The position numbers and the translations under genes were made by a program. This document shows positions 50,592-59,431 of a DNA stretch of 64,000 nt, one piece after another; positions within the stretch are counted from its first letter, which is position 1; every line of letters starts with the position of its first letter. The DNA lies in contig NZ_JABGNA010000004.1 of NCBI RefSeq assembly GCF_013149275.1, forward strand, positions 345,806 through 409,805, written 5' to 3'. Origin of the DNA: Mucilaginibacter sp. SG564. Lineage in GTDB: Bacteria; Bacteroidota; Bacteroidia; Sphingobacteriales; Sphingobacteriaceae. Below the pieces are notes generated by a model, which had not been told where the DNA came from, made no database searches, and was given only the letters and a program-made list of their open reading frames with translations.

Positions 50592-51236
50592 ATGAATATT
50601 AAATTTTTTAATGTTGCCCTGGGCCTGGCTCTTACCGCAACAGCTATGACCGCCAGTGCACAAAAAAAATACACACAAGGCACCGTAAACTTCACTACCA
50701 ATATGAGAGGCCAGGAAGTTAATGCCAAAGGATATTTCCGTGCCGACTCCAACGCATTTACGTTTACTGCAGGACCAGCTACCATAAAAATATTAACTGA
50801 TGCTGCCGGTAAATCAATGGCCATATTGGTTGATGTACCTGTTGCCAGCATAAAAAAAGCAGCTATCGCTACGCCGGATGAGGTAGATCAGGCTATGGCT
50901 GACATGCCAACCTTTACTTTTGCGCCAAGCACCGAAACCAAGCAGATCTCGGGCTTTAACTGTAAAAAAGTAGTAGCTACCGATTCAAAAACTAAAAAGA
51001 CCTATGATATCTGGATCACTAATGATGTAGAGGTTCCATTAACCGGTATTGCAAAATACTACAGAGAAATAGGTGGTTTCCCGGTACAATACACTTCATT
51101 TAGCCAGGGCCAAAGCACCGACGTTACCGTTAAAAGCATTGTTGACGAAAAAGCACCTGCCGGCACCTTCGGTATCCCTGCTGATTTTGAAAAAATATCA
51201 CTGGATGACCTGAAAGCGATGAGCGGAGGAAGATAA
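50592..51236 (+). CDS. Exported DUF4412-like protein
   Basis: 214 residues with a signal peptide ending ATAMTASAQKK. The mature protein begins YTQGTVNFTTNMRGQEVNAKGYFRAD, has TETKQISGFNCKKVVATDSKTKKTYDIWITND, and KSIVDEKAPAGTFGIPADFE; this pattern (x-I-x-G-x-C-K-K, then W-T/Y) is that of DUF4412/GLPGLI-type outer membrane or periplasmic proteins of unknown role. Confidence 0.7.
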   Translation: MNIKFFNVALGLALTATAMTASAQKKYTQGTVNFTTNMRGQEVNAKGYFRADSNAFTFTAGPATIKILTDAAGKSMAILVDVPVASIKKAAIATPDEVDQAMADMPTFTFAPSTETKQISGFNCKKVVATDSKTKKTYDIWITNDVEVPLTGIAKYYREIGGFPVQYTSFSQGQSTDVTVKSIVDEKAPAGTFGIPADFEKISLDDLKAMSGGR

Positions 51237-51243
51237 TCAGATT

Positions 51244-51343
51244 AGTATCAAGCAGCCAGTATCAAGTATCAAGACTTTTTGCTAATTTGATTAGAAGTAT
51301 CGCCATTTAGAGGTCTTGATACTTGATACTAATTACTTGATAC
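51244..51343. repeat. TAGTATCAAG-type palindrome
   Basis: AGTATCAAGCAGCCAGTATC and a tandem TATCAAG at the left end, complemented on the right by GTCTTGATACTTGATACTAA. 100 bp, third copy of the family. Confidence 0.7.
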
Positions 51344-51400
51344 CCGTTATCCTTCACTAACAATTCATTAAAGGTTTCTTAACATTGCGGGTTAAAGTAT

Positions 51401-51408
51401 TACTTTTG
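51401..51408 (+). promoter_or_regulatory. Putative -7 box TACTTTTG
   Basis: TAnnTTTG match, 9 nt before the ATG at 51418; a TTTC at a spacing of about 22 nt upstream could be the -33 part. Confidence 0.4.
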
Positions 51409-51417
51409 TACCCCTTT

Positions 51418-53295
51418 ATGTTAAGAAACCTTTTTAGTATAATCAGATTTTTTATATTCTGGCTGCTGTTCTTTGTAATTACGCGGCTTACGTTTGAATT
51501 ATACTTTTTTTATAAAATTCGCGGCGCCGGTTTCGGCGAAATCCTTCAGACATTTTTTTACGGCTTCCGGTTGGATGCTTCGGCTACGGCCTATATCTGT
51601 ACCATCCCTTTGCTGGTTTTTATTGTTAACTGGTGCATTCCTTCCTGGCATACCAAACCCATCTGGCTTAAAATTTATGTGGGGCTCATCCTGTTCTGCA
51701 TCTCCTTAAATACCATACTCAATTTTAATATTTTCAGAGAATGGGGCACCAAGGTTACCTTCCGGGTATTCAGTTCGTTTTATCATGCACCTTCGGAAGC
51801 ACTGGCATCGTCGGGTTCATCGCCGGTGGGCAAATGTATCTTCATAGGTATACTATTACTGAGCTCCGGTGCTTTATTATCCAGGTTTGTTATTGATTAT
51901 AAATTCAGGAAGCCCGTTACTAAACCGGGGCTTAAAATAGCGTTGATCTGTTTACTGGTGTTTGTAAATTTCCTGTTTATGCGGGGCGGCTTGCAAACAG
52001 AGCCCATCAACCAAAACGCGGCTTATTTTTCTGATAAGGAGATCCTGAACCAATCGGCACTAAATACCGAGTGGAACCTGTTCAATAACATTTTTGAAAA
52101 TTTCCGTAAGCCTTACAACCCCTACACTTTTATGGAGCCCGCGGATGCTGAAAAGCTGGTGCGTGATTCCTATACGGCTAAATCCGACTCATCGTTAAAA
52201 ATCCTCACAACTGATAGGCCCAATGTGGTTATTATTCAGCTGGAAAGTTATACGGCAAGTATCATCGAATCCTTAGGCGGCGATAAGGGAGTTGCGCCCA
52301 ACTTTGAGAAATTCATTCAGCAGGGGGTCTTGTTCAATAATATTTACTCTTCTGCCGATCGTACGGATAAAGGTATTATATCCATTATGAGCGGTTTCCC
52401 GTCGCAGGCTATCCGTACCATTATTGCCGATACGTTGAAGCAGCGAAAGTTGCCTGCGCTATCCGTAGTGTTTAAAAACGCGGGCTATCATACCTCCTAT
52501 TTTTACGGAGGCAAAAGCAGTTACATGAGTTTTAATACGTTCATGAAAAGCCACCAGGTTGAGCAGATCACGGACGAGAGTGCTTTTGCACCCGCACAGG
52601 TACAAACCAAGTGGGGCGTTTATGATGATGTATTGCTCAGTAAACATTTACAATTCGCGCAGCAGCAAAAACAGCCCTTCTTTTCGTACCTGCAAACATC
52701 CACTAATCATGAGCCTTTTGTATTGCCGGTAAAACCTCACTTCCCGGCTGATGAGGATGGCGATGCCAGCAATCAATTCAGAAGTACGGCTTACTTTACC
52801 GACTCCTGCCTGAACGTGTATTTTGAACAGGCAAAAAAACAAGCCTGGTATAAAAACACCTTGTTTATTTTGGTAGCCGATCATGGGCACCGCCTCCCCC
52901 GCAACGTTGCCGAAGCTTATGACCCGGTTAAATACCACATCCCGCTGTTGTTTTTTGGCGATGTAATTAAACCGCAATATCGTGGCACCAAGATCAATAA
53001 ATTAGGCGGACAAACGGATATCGCGGCTACGCTGCTAAGCCAACTGGGTATAGCGCACAAGCAGTTTACCTGGTCGAAAGATCTGCTCGATCCGGGCAGT
53101 AAGGATTTTGCCTTTTTTACCTGGGATAACGGCTTTGGCTTTATGACACCGCAACAAAGCATCTCTTATGATAATTCTGGTCGCCGGATAGTTTATAAAG
53201 ACAATAAAAACGCCAGTGAGGCTACTACCGATAAAGCCCTCCAGCAGGGCAAAGCCTTTTTGCAGGTGGTGTATACGGAGTATATGAGTTATTGA
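51418..53295 (+). CDS. LTA-synthase-family (alkaline phosphatase fold) membrane phosphotransferase
   Basis: 625 residues from ATG 51418; the TTG upstream is unlikely. Five membrane helices in the first 200 residues (starting FSIIRFFIFWLLFFVITRL), then the periplasmic sulfatase-like domain: NVVIIQLESYTASIIESLGG with the catalytic Thr in DRTDKGIISIMSG, YFTDSCLNVYF and LFILVADHGHR for metal binding. The family contains LtaS and MdoB, which use phosphatidylglycerol as a phosphoglycerol donor. In a Gram-negative cell a role in modifying glycans or lipids of the envelope is likely; the acceptor is not known. Confidence 0.88.
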   Translation: MLRNLFSIIRFFIFWLLFFVITRLTFELYFFYKIRGAGFGEILQTFFYGFRLDASATAYICTIPLLVFIVNWCIPSWHTKPIWLKIYVGLILFCISLNTILNFNIFREWGTKVTFRVFSSFYHAPSEALASSGSSPVGKCIFIGILLLSSGALLSRFVIDYKFRKPVTKPGLKIALICLLVFVNFLFMRGGLQTEPINQNAAYFSDKEILNQSALNTEWNLFNNIFENFRKPYNPYTFMEPADAEKLVRDSYTAKSDSSLKILTTDRPNVVIIQLESYTASIIESLGGDKGVAPNFEKFIQQGVLFNNIYSSADRTDKGIISIMSGFPSQAIRTIIADTLKQRKLPALSVVFKNAGYHTSYFYGGKSSYMSFNTFMKSHQVEQITDESAFAPAQVQTKWGVYDDVLLSKHLQFAQQQKQPFFSYLQTSTNHEPFVLPVKPHFPADEDGDASNQFRSTAYFTDSCLNVYFEQAKKQAWYKNTLFILVADHGHRLPRNVAEAYDPVKYHIPLLFFGDVIKPQYRGTKINKLGGQTDIAATLLSQLGIAHKQFTWSKDLLDPGSKDFAFFTWDNGFGFMTPQQSISYDNSGRRIVYKDNKNASEATTDKALQQGKAFLQVVYTEYMSY

Positions 53296-53341
53296 CCGCT
53301 GATTGATTTGATTTCGGTGATTTCGCTGATTAAAAACCCCT

Positions 53342-53422
53342 TGTCATTCTGAGCGTAGCGAAGAATCTATTCTGCGATATGAATAGTTCAATAATAGATC
53401 CTTCACTCCGTTCAGGATGACA
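53342..53422. repeat. GTCAT-type palindrome
   Basis: TGTCATTCTGAGCGTAGCGA on the left, TCCTTCACTCCGTTCAGGATGACA on the right, 81 bp with a central ATCTATTCTGCGATATGAATAG hairpin-like core. Confidence 0.7.
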
Positions 53423-53460
53423 GGGTGGGTGTTTTTGATTTTTGAATTTTAACTTTTGAC

Positions 53461-54063
53461 TTAACCCAACGATTTTCCCAGTTGCTCCACCCACTGGTTA
53501 AACAGTTTGGTTTCAAACTCCACGGCCTTGTTGGCGTGGCGTTCCCAATCGGGCGAGAATTTGTGCAGTTGGTTCAGCATTTCTTCCAGGTGACCTTCTT
53601 CTTCCAGGATGATGGACTTTACGTTTACCTTGCTGCCGGCTTCGTCAAGCGCGTCCTGATAAATAGGATACAGTTCATCGGCACGAACCTCAATCGCATA
53701 GGTAACCAGCAGGTAGGCCGCAAAGCGCAGTTCGCCTCCGCTTAAGTCTAATTCTTTTTTCAGGTAACGGCATACGTCAACATCCAGCTGGTTCAGGTAG
53801 TATTTGCTTGAACCAGGTGCCAGCAGATATTCGGCAGCATAGGTTGGCAGTTCCACACCTGTTTTTTCCAGTTGTTTTTTGAGGTAAAACGCATGGCGAT
53901 GCTCTTCGGCTGCGTGTTTGAGTATGATATAGGTAACGGTATGCGGATCTTCGCTGGCTGATATTTTACGCGCGCCGGTATTTTCCATCAGCGATAGCGT
54001 GTTCAGCCAGCGGGAGTGCAATTCGTTATCAGCAATTATTTGTGGTAGTAGTGTATTCAGCAT
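53461..54063 (-). CDS. Ferritin-like diiron protein, encoded directly after bioA
   Basis: 200 residues in a four-helix-bundle pattern with two ExxH motifs: AAEEHRH (Glu54, His57) and LEEEGHLEE (Glu155, His158), and single Glu in NTLSLMENTG (27) and TYAIEVRADE (125). This is the full ligand set for a carboxylate-bridged di-iron site. The family is not one I can name; it may be an oxygenase, or store iron. It starts 2 bp after the bioA stop, so it is in the same operon; a function tied to biotin or its precursors is possible. Confidence 0.75.
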   Translation of the reverse strand: MLNTLLPQIIADNELHSRWLNTLSLMENTGARKISASEDPHTVTYIILKHAAEEHRHAFYLKKQLEKTGVELPTYAAEYLLAPGSSKYYLNQLDVDVCRYLKKELDLSGGELRFAAYLLVTYAIEVRADELYPIYQDALDEAGSKVNVKSIILEEEGHLEEMLNQLHKFSPDWERHANKAVEFETKLFNQWVEQLGKSLG

Positions 54064-54065
54064 AG

Positions 54066-55331
54066 TTATATTTCTTCAAGTGCCTGCTCAATTTTGCTGT
54101 AAACATAACCGAGTTCGGCATCAGTAATGCAATATGGGGGTAAAATATAAATAACATTGCCCAGCGGCCGCAATATAATGCCTTGGGCCAAAAAATACTG
54201 GTACAATTTATCGCGCAGCGAGCTAAAATAGGAGGTATTATCGCCGGTCTCCCATTCCATCGCTATAATGGTACCGGTTTGCCTGATGGCCTTTATTTTA
54301 GGATGGTGTTTTATTTTGGCGGCAAAAGCGGCGTGCGATGTTTCGATACGCTGTATGTTGGCTGTTGTGGCCGGTTCCAGGAAAAGATCCAGACTGGCCA
54401 GGGCCGATGCTATGGCTATAGGATTAGCGGTAAAGGAATGCCCATGAAAGAGGGTTTTCAATTTATCGTCGGATAAAAAAGCATCGTAGATCTGCTGCGT
54501 ACAAGTGGTTAGGCCCAATGCCATAGTACCGCCTGTAAGCCCTTTAGAGAAACACATGATATCTGGCTGCACCTGCACATGATCGCAGGCAAAACGTTTC
54601 CCTGTGCGACCAAAACCGGTAAATACCTCATCATCTATCATCAGCACGTTTTCCTGTTTACAATGGGCCATCAGCTGGTTCAGGTATTCAGCCTCGTACA
54701 TGATCATTCCGGCCGATCCTTGTACCAAGGGCTCGAATATAAAGCAAGCCAGTTCAGATTTGAGCTGTGAGATCTGGGCTTTGAGATCTTCTATGTTATC
54801 TTTATTGGGCAGATCGATAAATTCTACTTCAAACAGCAAACTGTCAAACGCGGCGGTGAACGCGCTGCGGCCGCTTACAGCCATGGCGCCAAAAGTATCA
54901 CCGTGGTAAGCATTTTTAAACGCCATAATTTTGGTACGCTGATCACCCTTATTGAGCCAGTATTGCAGGCACATTTTGATGGCCACCTCAATAGCGGTTG
55001 ATCCGTTGTCTGAGTAAAATGCTTTCTGCTGGTTATTGGGTAAAATGGCCAACAAGCGCTCTGCCAGTTCAACGGCGCCTTCGTGGGTAAAGCCTGCGAA
55101 TATCACATGCTCCAGCTTGTGTAACTGCTCAGATACTTTTTTAGCGATGTATGGGTGCGCATGCCCGTGGATGTTTACCCACCAGGAAGATACCGCGTCG
55201 ATATATTTTTTTCCTTGTTCATCAAACAAGCCTGCTCCCTCTCCGCGTACAATGCCTATGGGTGGTGCAGCGGTTTTCATTTGGGTATAAGGGTGCCATA
55301 TTACTTTAAGGTCGCGTTCGGTTAAATTCAT
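54066..55331 (-). CDS. bioA: Adenosylmethionine-8-amino-7-oxononanoate aminotransferase
   Basis: 421 residues, class-III PLP aminotransferase. WHPYTQMKTAAPP, YIDAVSSWWVNIHGHAHPYI, AFYSDNGSTAIEVAIKMCLQYW, KNAYHGDTFGAMAVSG, MIDDEVFTGFGRTGKRFACD and the PLP-Lys in MCFSKGLTGGTM are BioA signatures. It uses SAM as amino donor to make 7,8-diaminononanoate. Other bio genes are absent from the window. It overlaps the Nudix gene by 4 bp. Confidence 0.95.
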   Translation of the reverse strand: MNLTERDLKVIWHPYTQMKTAAPPIGIVRGEGAGLFDEQGKKYIDAVSSWWVNIHGHAHPYIAKKVSEQLHKLEHVIFAGFTHEGAVELAERLLAILPNNQQKAFYSDNGSTAIEVAIKMCLQYWLNKGDQRTKIMAFKNAYHGDTFGAMAVSGRSAFTAAFDSLLFEVEFIDLPNKDNIEDLKAQISQLKSELACFIFEPLVQGSAGMIMYEAEYLNQLMAHCKQENVLMIDDEVFTGFGRTGKRFACDHVQVQPDIMCFSKGLTGGTMALGLTTCTQQIYDAFLSDDKLKTLFHGHSFTANPIAIASALASLDLFLEPATTANIQRIETSHAAFAAKIKHHPKIKAIRQTGTIIAMEWETGDNTSYFSSLRDKLYQYFLAQGIILRPLGNVIYILPPYCITDAELGYVYSKIEQALEEI

Positions 55332-55774
55332 AGTTCTGCTCTTAATAGTTCTACCACACGTTTATCCGTTGGGAAGGTAACATCGTCAGTTGTCAATTCG
55401 GATATTTTCACCCATCGGAAGGCTTGCAGCACATCGCCCTTGCCATCAAAATCATAAGCGATGGTTTTAATGGCGAAATTCATGGGGGTAATATTTTTCA
55501 CTTTATAATATACGCTGATGATCTGCGAATTGTTAAATGCCGACCGCACAAAGAAATCTGTAGTATAAAAATGACCGGTGACCTCTACTTCTACCTCGCA
55601 CTCTTCTACAAATTCACGTTTCAGCCCATCAATCAGCCCCTCGCCTATCTCCAACCCGCCACCCGGGAATTTGATAAAGCGGTGTCCGTATTCCTGTTCA
55701 TCACTGATGAGTACTTCATTGTTCTCGTTGATCAGCAGACCGTATACCCGTACGTTAAAATATTCCTCTTTCAT
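55328..55774 (-). CDS. Nudix hydrolase
   Basis: 148 residues. Nudix box GGGLEIGEGLIDGLKREFVEECEVEVE (residues about 38-64, the form GX5EX7REUXEEXGU with a Cys replacing the final Gly). Preceded by VRVYGLLINENNEVLISDEQEYGHRFIKFPGG. It hydrolyses a nucleoside-diphosphate-linked compound; substrate unknown. It overlaps the CDF gene's stop by one base and bioA by four. Confidence 0.88.
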   Translation of the reverse strand: MKEEYFNVRVYGLLINENNEVLISDEQEYGHRFIKFPGGGLEIGEGLIDGLKREFVEECEVEVEVTGHFYTTDFFVRSAFNNSQIISVYYKVKNITPMNFAIKTIAYDFDGKGDVLQAFRWVKISELTTDDVTFPTDKRVVELLRAEL

Positions 55775-56748
55775 TATTCAAAGTGCTTTTTATTGCGTAC
55801 TACTTTATCCATCGTCCAGGCAATGGTTTCAGTTTGAGGTTCTGAGCGTATGGGGCAATTGGGCATGCTGCAGTAGTGGCAGCAATCGGGTACGCAAGGA
55901 TCCGAGTGGATAAATAATTCCGTTTTAATACCCACTTCTTTATTGATCAGTTTATCAACCAGTGAAACCTCGGCATGGGCCTTGTTCAGATCGAAGTAAT
56001 TGGGCAGCGTCATGTGGCAATCAATGTGCAATTCGTTACCATATTTCTGCGCACGCAGGTTATGTACATCAATCCAGGATTCACGGCGTTTTTCACTCAG
56101 TACATTAATAATATCTGTTACCACCTGAAAATCGGCTTCATCCATTAAACCCGCTACCGATTTACGGATGAGCTTATAACTGCTATATATAATATATAGG
56201 GCCACCAGGATAGATAAACCACTATCGAGCCATAATATCCCGGTAAATCTGATGAGCAATAAACCGGCTACCAGGCCAATGCTGGTTACCATATCGGCAA
56301 TTAGGTGGCGGCCGTCGGCATCCAGGGTGATGGAGCGCAATGTCTTACCTTTTTGGATCATGTAATACCCTAAAGCACCATTGACCAGTCCTGTAGCGCC
56401 AATAATAGCGGCACCTGTAAGCAGGTCATGGATCTCATTAGGATATAGTAAACTGTAAACCGATTTAACGATAATGATAACACCGGCTATACCAATAAGC
56501 GAACCTTCAATAAAAACAGAAAAGAACTCTACTTTACCATGCCCGTAGGGATGGTTCTCATCCCGTGGTTGTGATGAAAGATAAATGCTGAAGAAGGCAA
56601 AAGCACTGGCAATTACGTTTACAATGCTTTCGGCGGCATCGGTGAGTACAAAATTGGATGCTGTTAAAAAGTATGCTCCAAACTTCGCCAGCATCAGCAC
56701 AATGCCCGTAATCAGCGAAATTAATATGATCCTTTTTTGTTCTTTCAA
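55774..56748 (-). CDS. Cation diffusion facilitator (CDF) transporter, TTG start
   Basis: 324 residues with six membrane helices. LTDAAESIVNVIASAFAFFSI and HPYGHGKVEFFSVFIEG hold the metal-binding Asp and His of CDF transporters, and TLDADGRHLIADMVTSIGLV the second site. A cytoplasmic C-terminal domain (LMDEADFQVVTDIINVL to WIDVHNLRAQKYGNELHIDCHM) follows, and then a Cys-rich end CVPDCCHYCSMPNCPI. It exports divalent metals such as zinc, iron or manganese. The start is TTG: no in-frame ATG lies between the upstream stop and the first helix. The Cys-rich tail is unusual. Confidence 0.87.
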   Translation of the reverse strand: MKEQKRIILISLITGIVLMLAKFGAYFLTASNFVLTDAAESIVNVIASAFAFFSIYLSSQPRDENHPYGHGKVEFFSVFIEGSLIGIAGVIIIVKSVYSLLYPNEIHDLLTGAAIIGATGLVNGALGYYMIQKGKTLRSITLDADGRHLIADMVTSIGLVAGLLLIRFTGILWLDSGLSILVALYIIYSSYKLIRKSVAGLMDEADFQVVTDIINVLSEKRRESWIDVHNLRAQKYGNELHIDCHMTLPNYFDLNKAHAEVSLVDKLINKEVGIKTELFIHSDPCVPDCCHYCSMPNCPIRSEPQTETIAWTMDKVVRNKKHFE

Positions 56749-56767
56749 GGTAATCTTTATTAGGCGA

Positions 56768-56775
56768 CAAATTTA
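56768..56775 (-). promoter_or_regulatory. Putative -7 box TAAATTTG of the CDF-Nudix-bioA operon
   Basis: TAnnTTTG match on the minus strand, 19 nt before the TTG start at 56748. Confidence 0.4.
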
Positions 56776-56811
56776 TAAATAACAAGCGTAAGTAGCAGTA
56801 AACTTATTTTC

Positions 56812-56819
56812 TATATTTG
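56812..56819 (+). promoter_or_regulatory. Putative -7 box TATATTTG of the aminotransferase gene
   Basis: TAnnTTTG match 19 nt before the ATG at 56839; divergent from the CDF promoter. Confidence 0.5.
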
Positions 56820-56838
56820 CCGCGATAACATAATTTAT

Positions 56839-58032
56839 ATGAGCGCATTAAGTACCCGGATCAATAACTTGTCCGAATCTGCAACAATTAAGATGGCCAA
56901 ATTAGGCCGCGAACTTGCCGCTAAAGGTGTCGACGTGATCAGCCTTAGCTTTGGCGAACCTGACTTTCATACCCCTGAACACATCAAGGAGGCAGCAAAG
57001 CAGGCCATGGATAAAAACTTTACCTACTACACCCCCGTGTCTGGTTATCCCGACCTGCGCAAGGCTGTGGTTGCCAAGCTGAAGAAGGAGAACAACCTTG
57101 ATTATGATTTCAGTCAGATTGTAGTATCAACCGGTGCTAAACAGGCTATTGCCAACGCAGTATTGTGTTTGGTAAACCCCGGCGAAGAGGTGATCATCCC
57201 TACACCTTACTGGGTATCTTACTCAGAAGTGGTTAAGCTGGCCGAAGGTAAAAGCGTATTCATTAATACTACTGTTGAGCAAAACTTTAAAATAACCCCT
57301 GAACAGTTGGAGGCGGCTATTACGCCAAAAACCAAGCTGTTTATGTTCTCCTCTCCTTGTAACCCTACCGGTAGCGTTTACAGCAAAGATGAGCTGGAAG
57401 GATTAGCCAAGGTATTTGAAAAACATCCGCATGTATATATCCTGAGCGATGAGATCTATGAGCACATCAACTTTGTGGATAAACATGAGTCGATTGCGCA
57501 GTTTGATTATATAAAAGACCGTGTAGTGATCATCAACGGCTGGTCAAAGGCTTTTGCCATGACCGGCTGGAGAATTGGTTACACCGCCTCGAATTCTGAA
57601 ATCGCAGCTGCCTGCGACAAGATGCAGGGACAGATCACTTCTGGAACCTGCTCTATTACACAACGTGCAGGTGTTGCCGCCTATGAAGGTGGACTGGAAA
57701 GTGTGCTGGAAATGCGTGCCGCTTTCAAAAAACGCCGCGACATTGTTTATAAATTATTGAGTGAGATAGAAGGTGTTAAGGTTAACCTGCCCGATGGCGC
57801 ATTTTACTTCTTCCCTAACGTTACTTCTTTCTTTGGCAAAAGCTATAATGGCCGTACCATTAAAGATGCCGACGATCTGAGCATTTACCTGCTGGAAGAA
57901 GGCCATGTAGCAACCGTAGGTGGCGATTCTTTTGGCGATCCGTCATCTATCCGCATCTCTTACGCTGCTGCCGAAGATAAACTGATAGAAGCTGTGCGTA
58001 GAATCAAAGAAGCGCTGGGTAAATTAGTCTGA
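56839..58032 (+). CDS. Class I/II PLP-dependent aminotransferase (aspartate aminotransferase type)
   Basis: 397 residues. SLSFGEPDFHTPEHI, YYTPVSGYPDLRKA, GAKQAIANAVLCLVNPGEEV, IPTPYWVSY, SPCNPTGSVYS, ILSDEIYEHI and the PLP-lysine motif INGWSKAFAMTGWRIGY show an Iα/Iγ aspartate aminotransferase. It transfers amino groups between aspartate (or a related amino acid) and 2-oxoglutarate. Its last codon GTC and stop TGA coincide with the start of a GTCTGAATC repeat. Confidence 0.93.
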   Translation: MSALSTRINNLSESATIKMAKLGRELAAKGVDVISLSFGEPDFHTPEHIKEAAKQAMDKNFTYYTPVSGYPDLRKAVVAKLKKENNLDYDFSQIVVSTGAKQAIANAVLCLVNPGEEVIIPTPYWVSYSEVVKLAEGKSVFINTTVEQNFKITPEQLEAAITPKTKLFMFSSPCNPTGSVYSKDELEGLAKVFEKHPHVYILSDEIYEHINFVDKHESIAQFDYIKDRVVIINGWSKAFAMTGWRIGYTASNSEIAAACDKMQGQITSGTCSITQRAGVAAYEGGLESVLEMRAAFKKRRDIVYKLLSEIEGVKVNLPDGAFYFFPNVTSFFGKSYNGRTIKDADDLSIYLLEEGHVATVGGDSFGDPSSIRISYAAAEDKLIEAVRRIKEALGKLV

Positions 58033-58117
58033 ATCAGAATTCCCAGAATTTACAGAATTAACAAAATGACATTGAGCATTCTGTAAATTTTAAAATTCTG
58101 TAAATCCTGATTCAGAC
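58027..58117. repeat. GTCTGAA-type palindrome forming the aminotransferase stop codon
   Basis: Starts GTCTGAATCAGAATTCCCAG and ends ATCCTGATTCAGAC; the inner arms ACAGAATT / AAATTCTGTAAA also pair. The TGA of the first GTCTGA is the stop (58030-58032). Second copy of the family seen at 22018-22118. Confidence 0.7.
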
Positions 58118-58119
58118 AT

Positions 58120-58161
58120 AAAAGAAAAGCCCCTCAGCATATGCTGAGGGGCTTTTCTTTT
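58120..58161. terminator. Perfect bidirectional terminator
   Basis: AAAAGAAAAGCCCCTCAGCA and its exact complement form a 42-bp palindrome with A and T flanks between two convergent genes. Confidence 0.9.
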
Positions 58162-58175
58162 ATGGTCTTGTAAAA

Positions 58176-58727
58176 TTACAAGCCAAATCCGTAAGCTATA
58201 CGTAAACCAACAGTACCATAGTTATTGCTTTGGCCCGAATAGTTTTCGTAACGAACACCTACATCCCATGATTTAGATGCATAGCCTATACCTGGAGCCA
58301 AAATAAGCTTGGTATTCTTAGAACCATCGGCGTTTGCATAAAAATCTTTGGTTTCAAAACCAGCACCAACTTCTGCACCAAAATATAAATTATTGGTAAA
58401 GAAGGCTTTGATGCCCGCTTTAACTGGTACCATACCCAATGATGGATATTTTACATCTGTACCGTCCCCGATCTTTTTACCAAAGAAATTGTAATAACCT
58501 GATGTAAGGGTTAATGCCAGGTTATTGGCTATTCCGTATTGTAAACGCGCTGTACCACCAATACCTACGTTAGAGATGTCGTGCAGGTTACCTGTTGGCA
58601 ACAGACCTTCAACACCTACACCAAAACGCAGCGCGTCTTTTGGTACTGTTTGAGCTTTTACATTTGTTCCGATAAATATAGCTAAGGCGGTAAACGCTCC
58701 GGCTATAATTTTTGTCATTGTTTTCAT
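58176..58727 (-). CDS. Outer-membrane beta-barrel protein
   Basis: 183 residues with a signal peptide ending IFIGTNVKAQT. The mature part is a run of amphipathic strands: ALRFGVGVEGLLPTGNLH, GIGGTARLQYGIANNLALTLTSGYYNFFG, VPVKAGIKAFFTNNLYFGAEVGAGFE and the terminal VGLRIAYGFGL with a C-terminal aromatic-rich strand. This is the layout of OmpW/PorT-like 8-strand barrels. Role unknown. A second ATG three codons in is possible. Confidence 0.82.
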   Translation of the reverse strand: MKTMTKIIAGAFTALAIFIGTNVKAQTVPKDALRFGVGVEGLLPTGNLHDISNVGIGGTARLQYGIANNLALTLTSGYYNFFGKKIGDGTDVKYPSLGMVPVKAGIKAFFTNNLYFGAEVGAGFETKDFYANADGSKNTKLILAPGIGYASKSWDVGVRYENYSGQSNNYGTVGLRIAYGFGL

Positions 58728-59431
58728 AATTGTGCTTTTTTAGTACTAACTCTACAATGTTTTTATTGTATTAACACCATCTTAACAAATACTTTGCCAC
58801 TATCACGAATTTTATGTGCCAATACCCGGCTCTTCATTCTTACTTCACGATAGCTAACAGACTTTAACCATCATTAATAACTGACTATCAGTTCATTTTG
58901 ATCATAAACTCAAAATCAATACCCTTAGTTACAAATCTTAATTTCAGATTAAAAAAACATGAAACAGTGATAGCTATCCGGATATTTAAGTGTAGGTAAA
59001 CGCTGAATTTTTGTTCTTCTTTGATTAATCATCGTCAAAAAAGGACTATCTCTCCGAGCATTAAAATTCGGGGCCTGTAAGGATGAATTGACGTGCTTAA
59101 TTAAGTCTCGATTCAATTTTATAAAAATATCTCAATTGCGAGGCATGAAGCTATCTCCTCGCGTTCTTATCGATAAGAATAGCTACGAGATTATTAATGT
59201 TGTGTCTGTTTTTAACGGTATTAATGAGCTCCCTTCGGTCGGTTGTCTTCGTCGTTCCTCCTCGCAGCGATGACATGATGGAGAGACGTCCTGTGGGTAG
59301 CTTGTCGAAGACTCGCGCGCGGAGCCCCTACCCACAATGCTTCGACAGCGATCAGCATGCCATCCAATTTATCTTAAAACAAAAAAGGAGGGGCAATGCC
59401 TCTCCTTTTTTGTTTTATATCCGAAGATACT
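58728..59431. other. Long intergenic region with decayed repeats before the RND operon
   Basis: No gene is supported; two frames of 61 and 106 codons run through decayed palindrome sequence. The region has a degenerate GTCAT-like element (about 59150-59365, with GATGACATGATGGAG, CTTGTCGAAGACTCGCGCG and TGCTTCGACAGCGATCAGCATG). It ends with a strong terminator of the RND operon. Confidence 0.55.
59377..59416 (-). terminator. Rho-independent terminator of the RND operon
   Basis: AAAACAAAAAAGGAG(G) pairs with (C)CTCCTTTTTTGTTTT, GC-core GGAGGGGCAATGCCTCTCC, on the minus strand followed by T-rich sequence; 15 bp after the permease stop. Confidence 0.85.

Noticed and set aside
23323..51343. Possibility that the GTATCAAG repeats form a CRISPR array
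   Set aside because: The units are inverted and scattered, not direct repeats with even spacers, and no cas genes are present.
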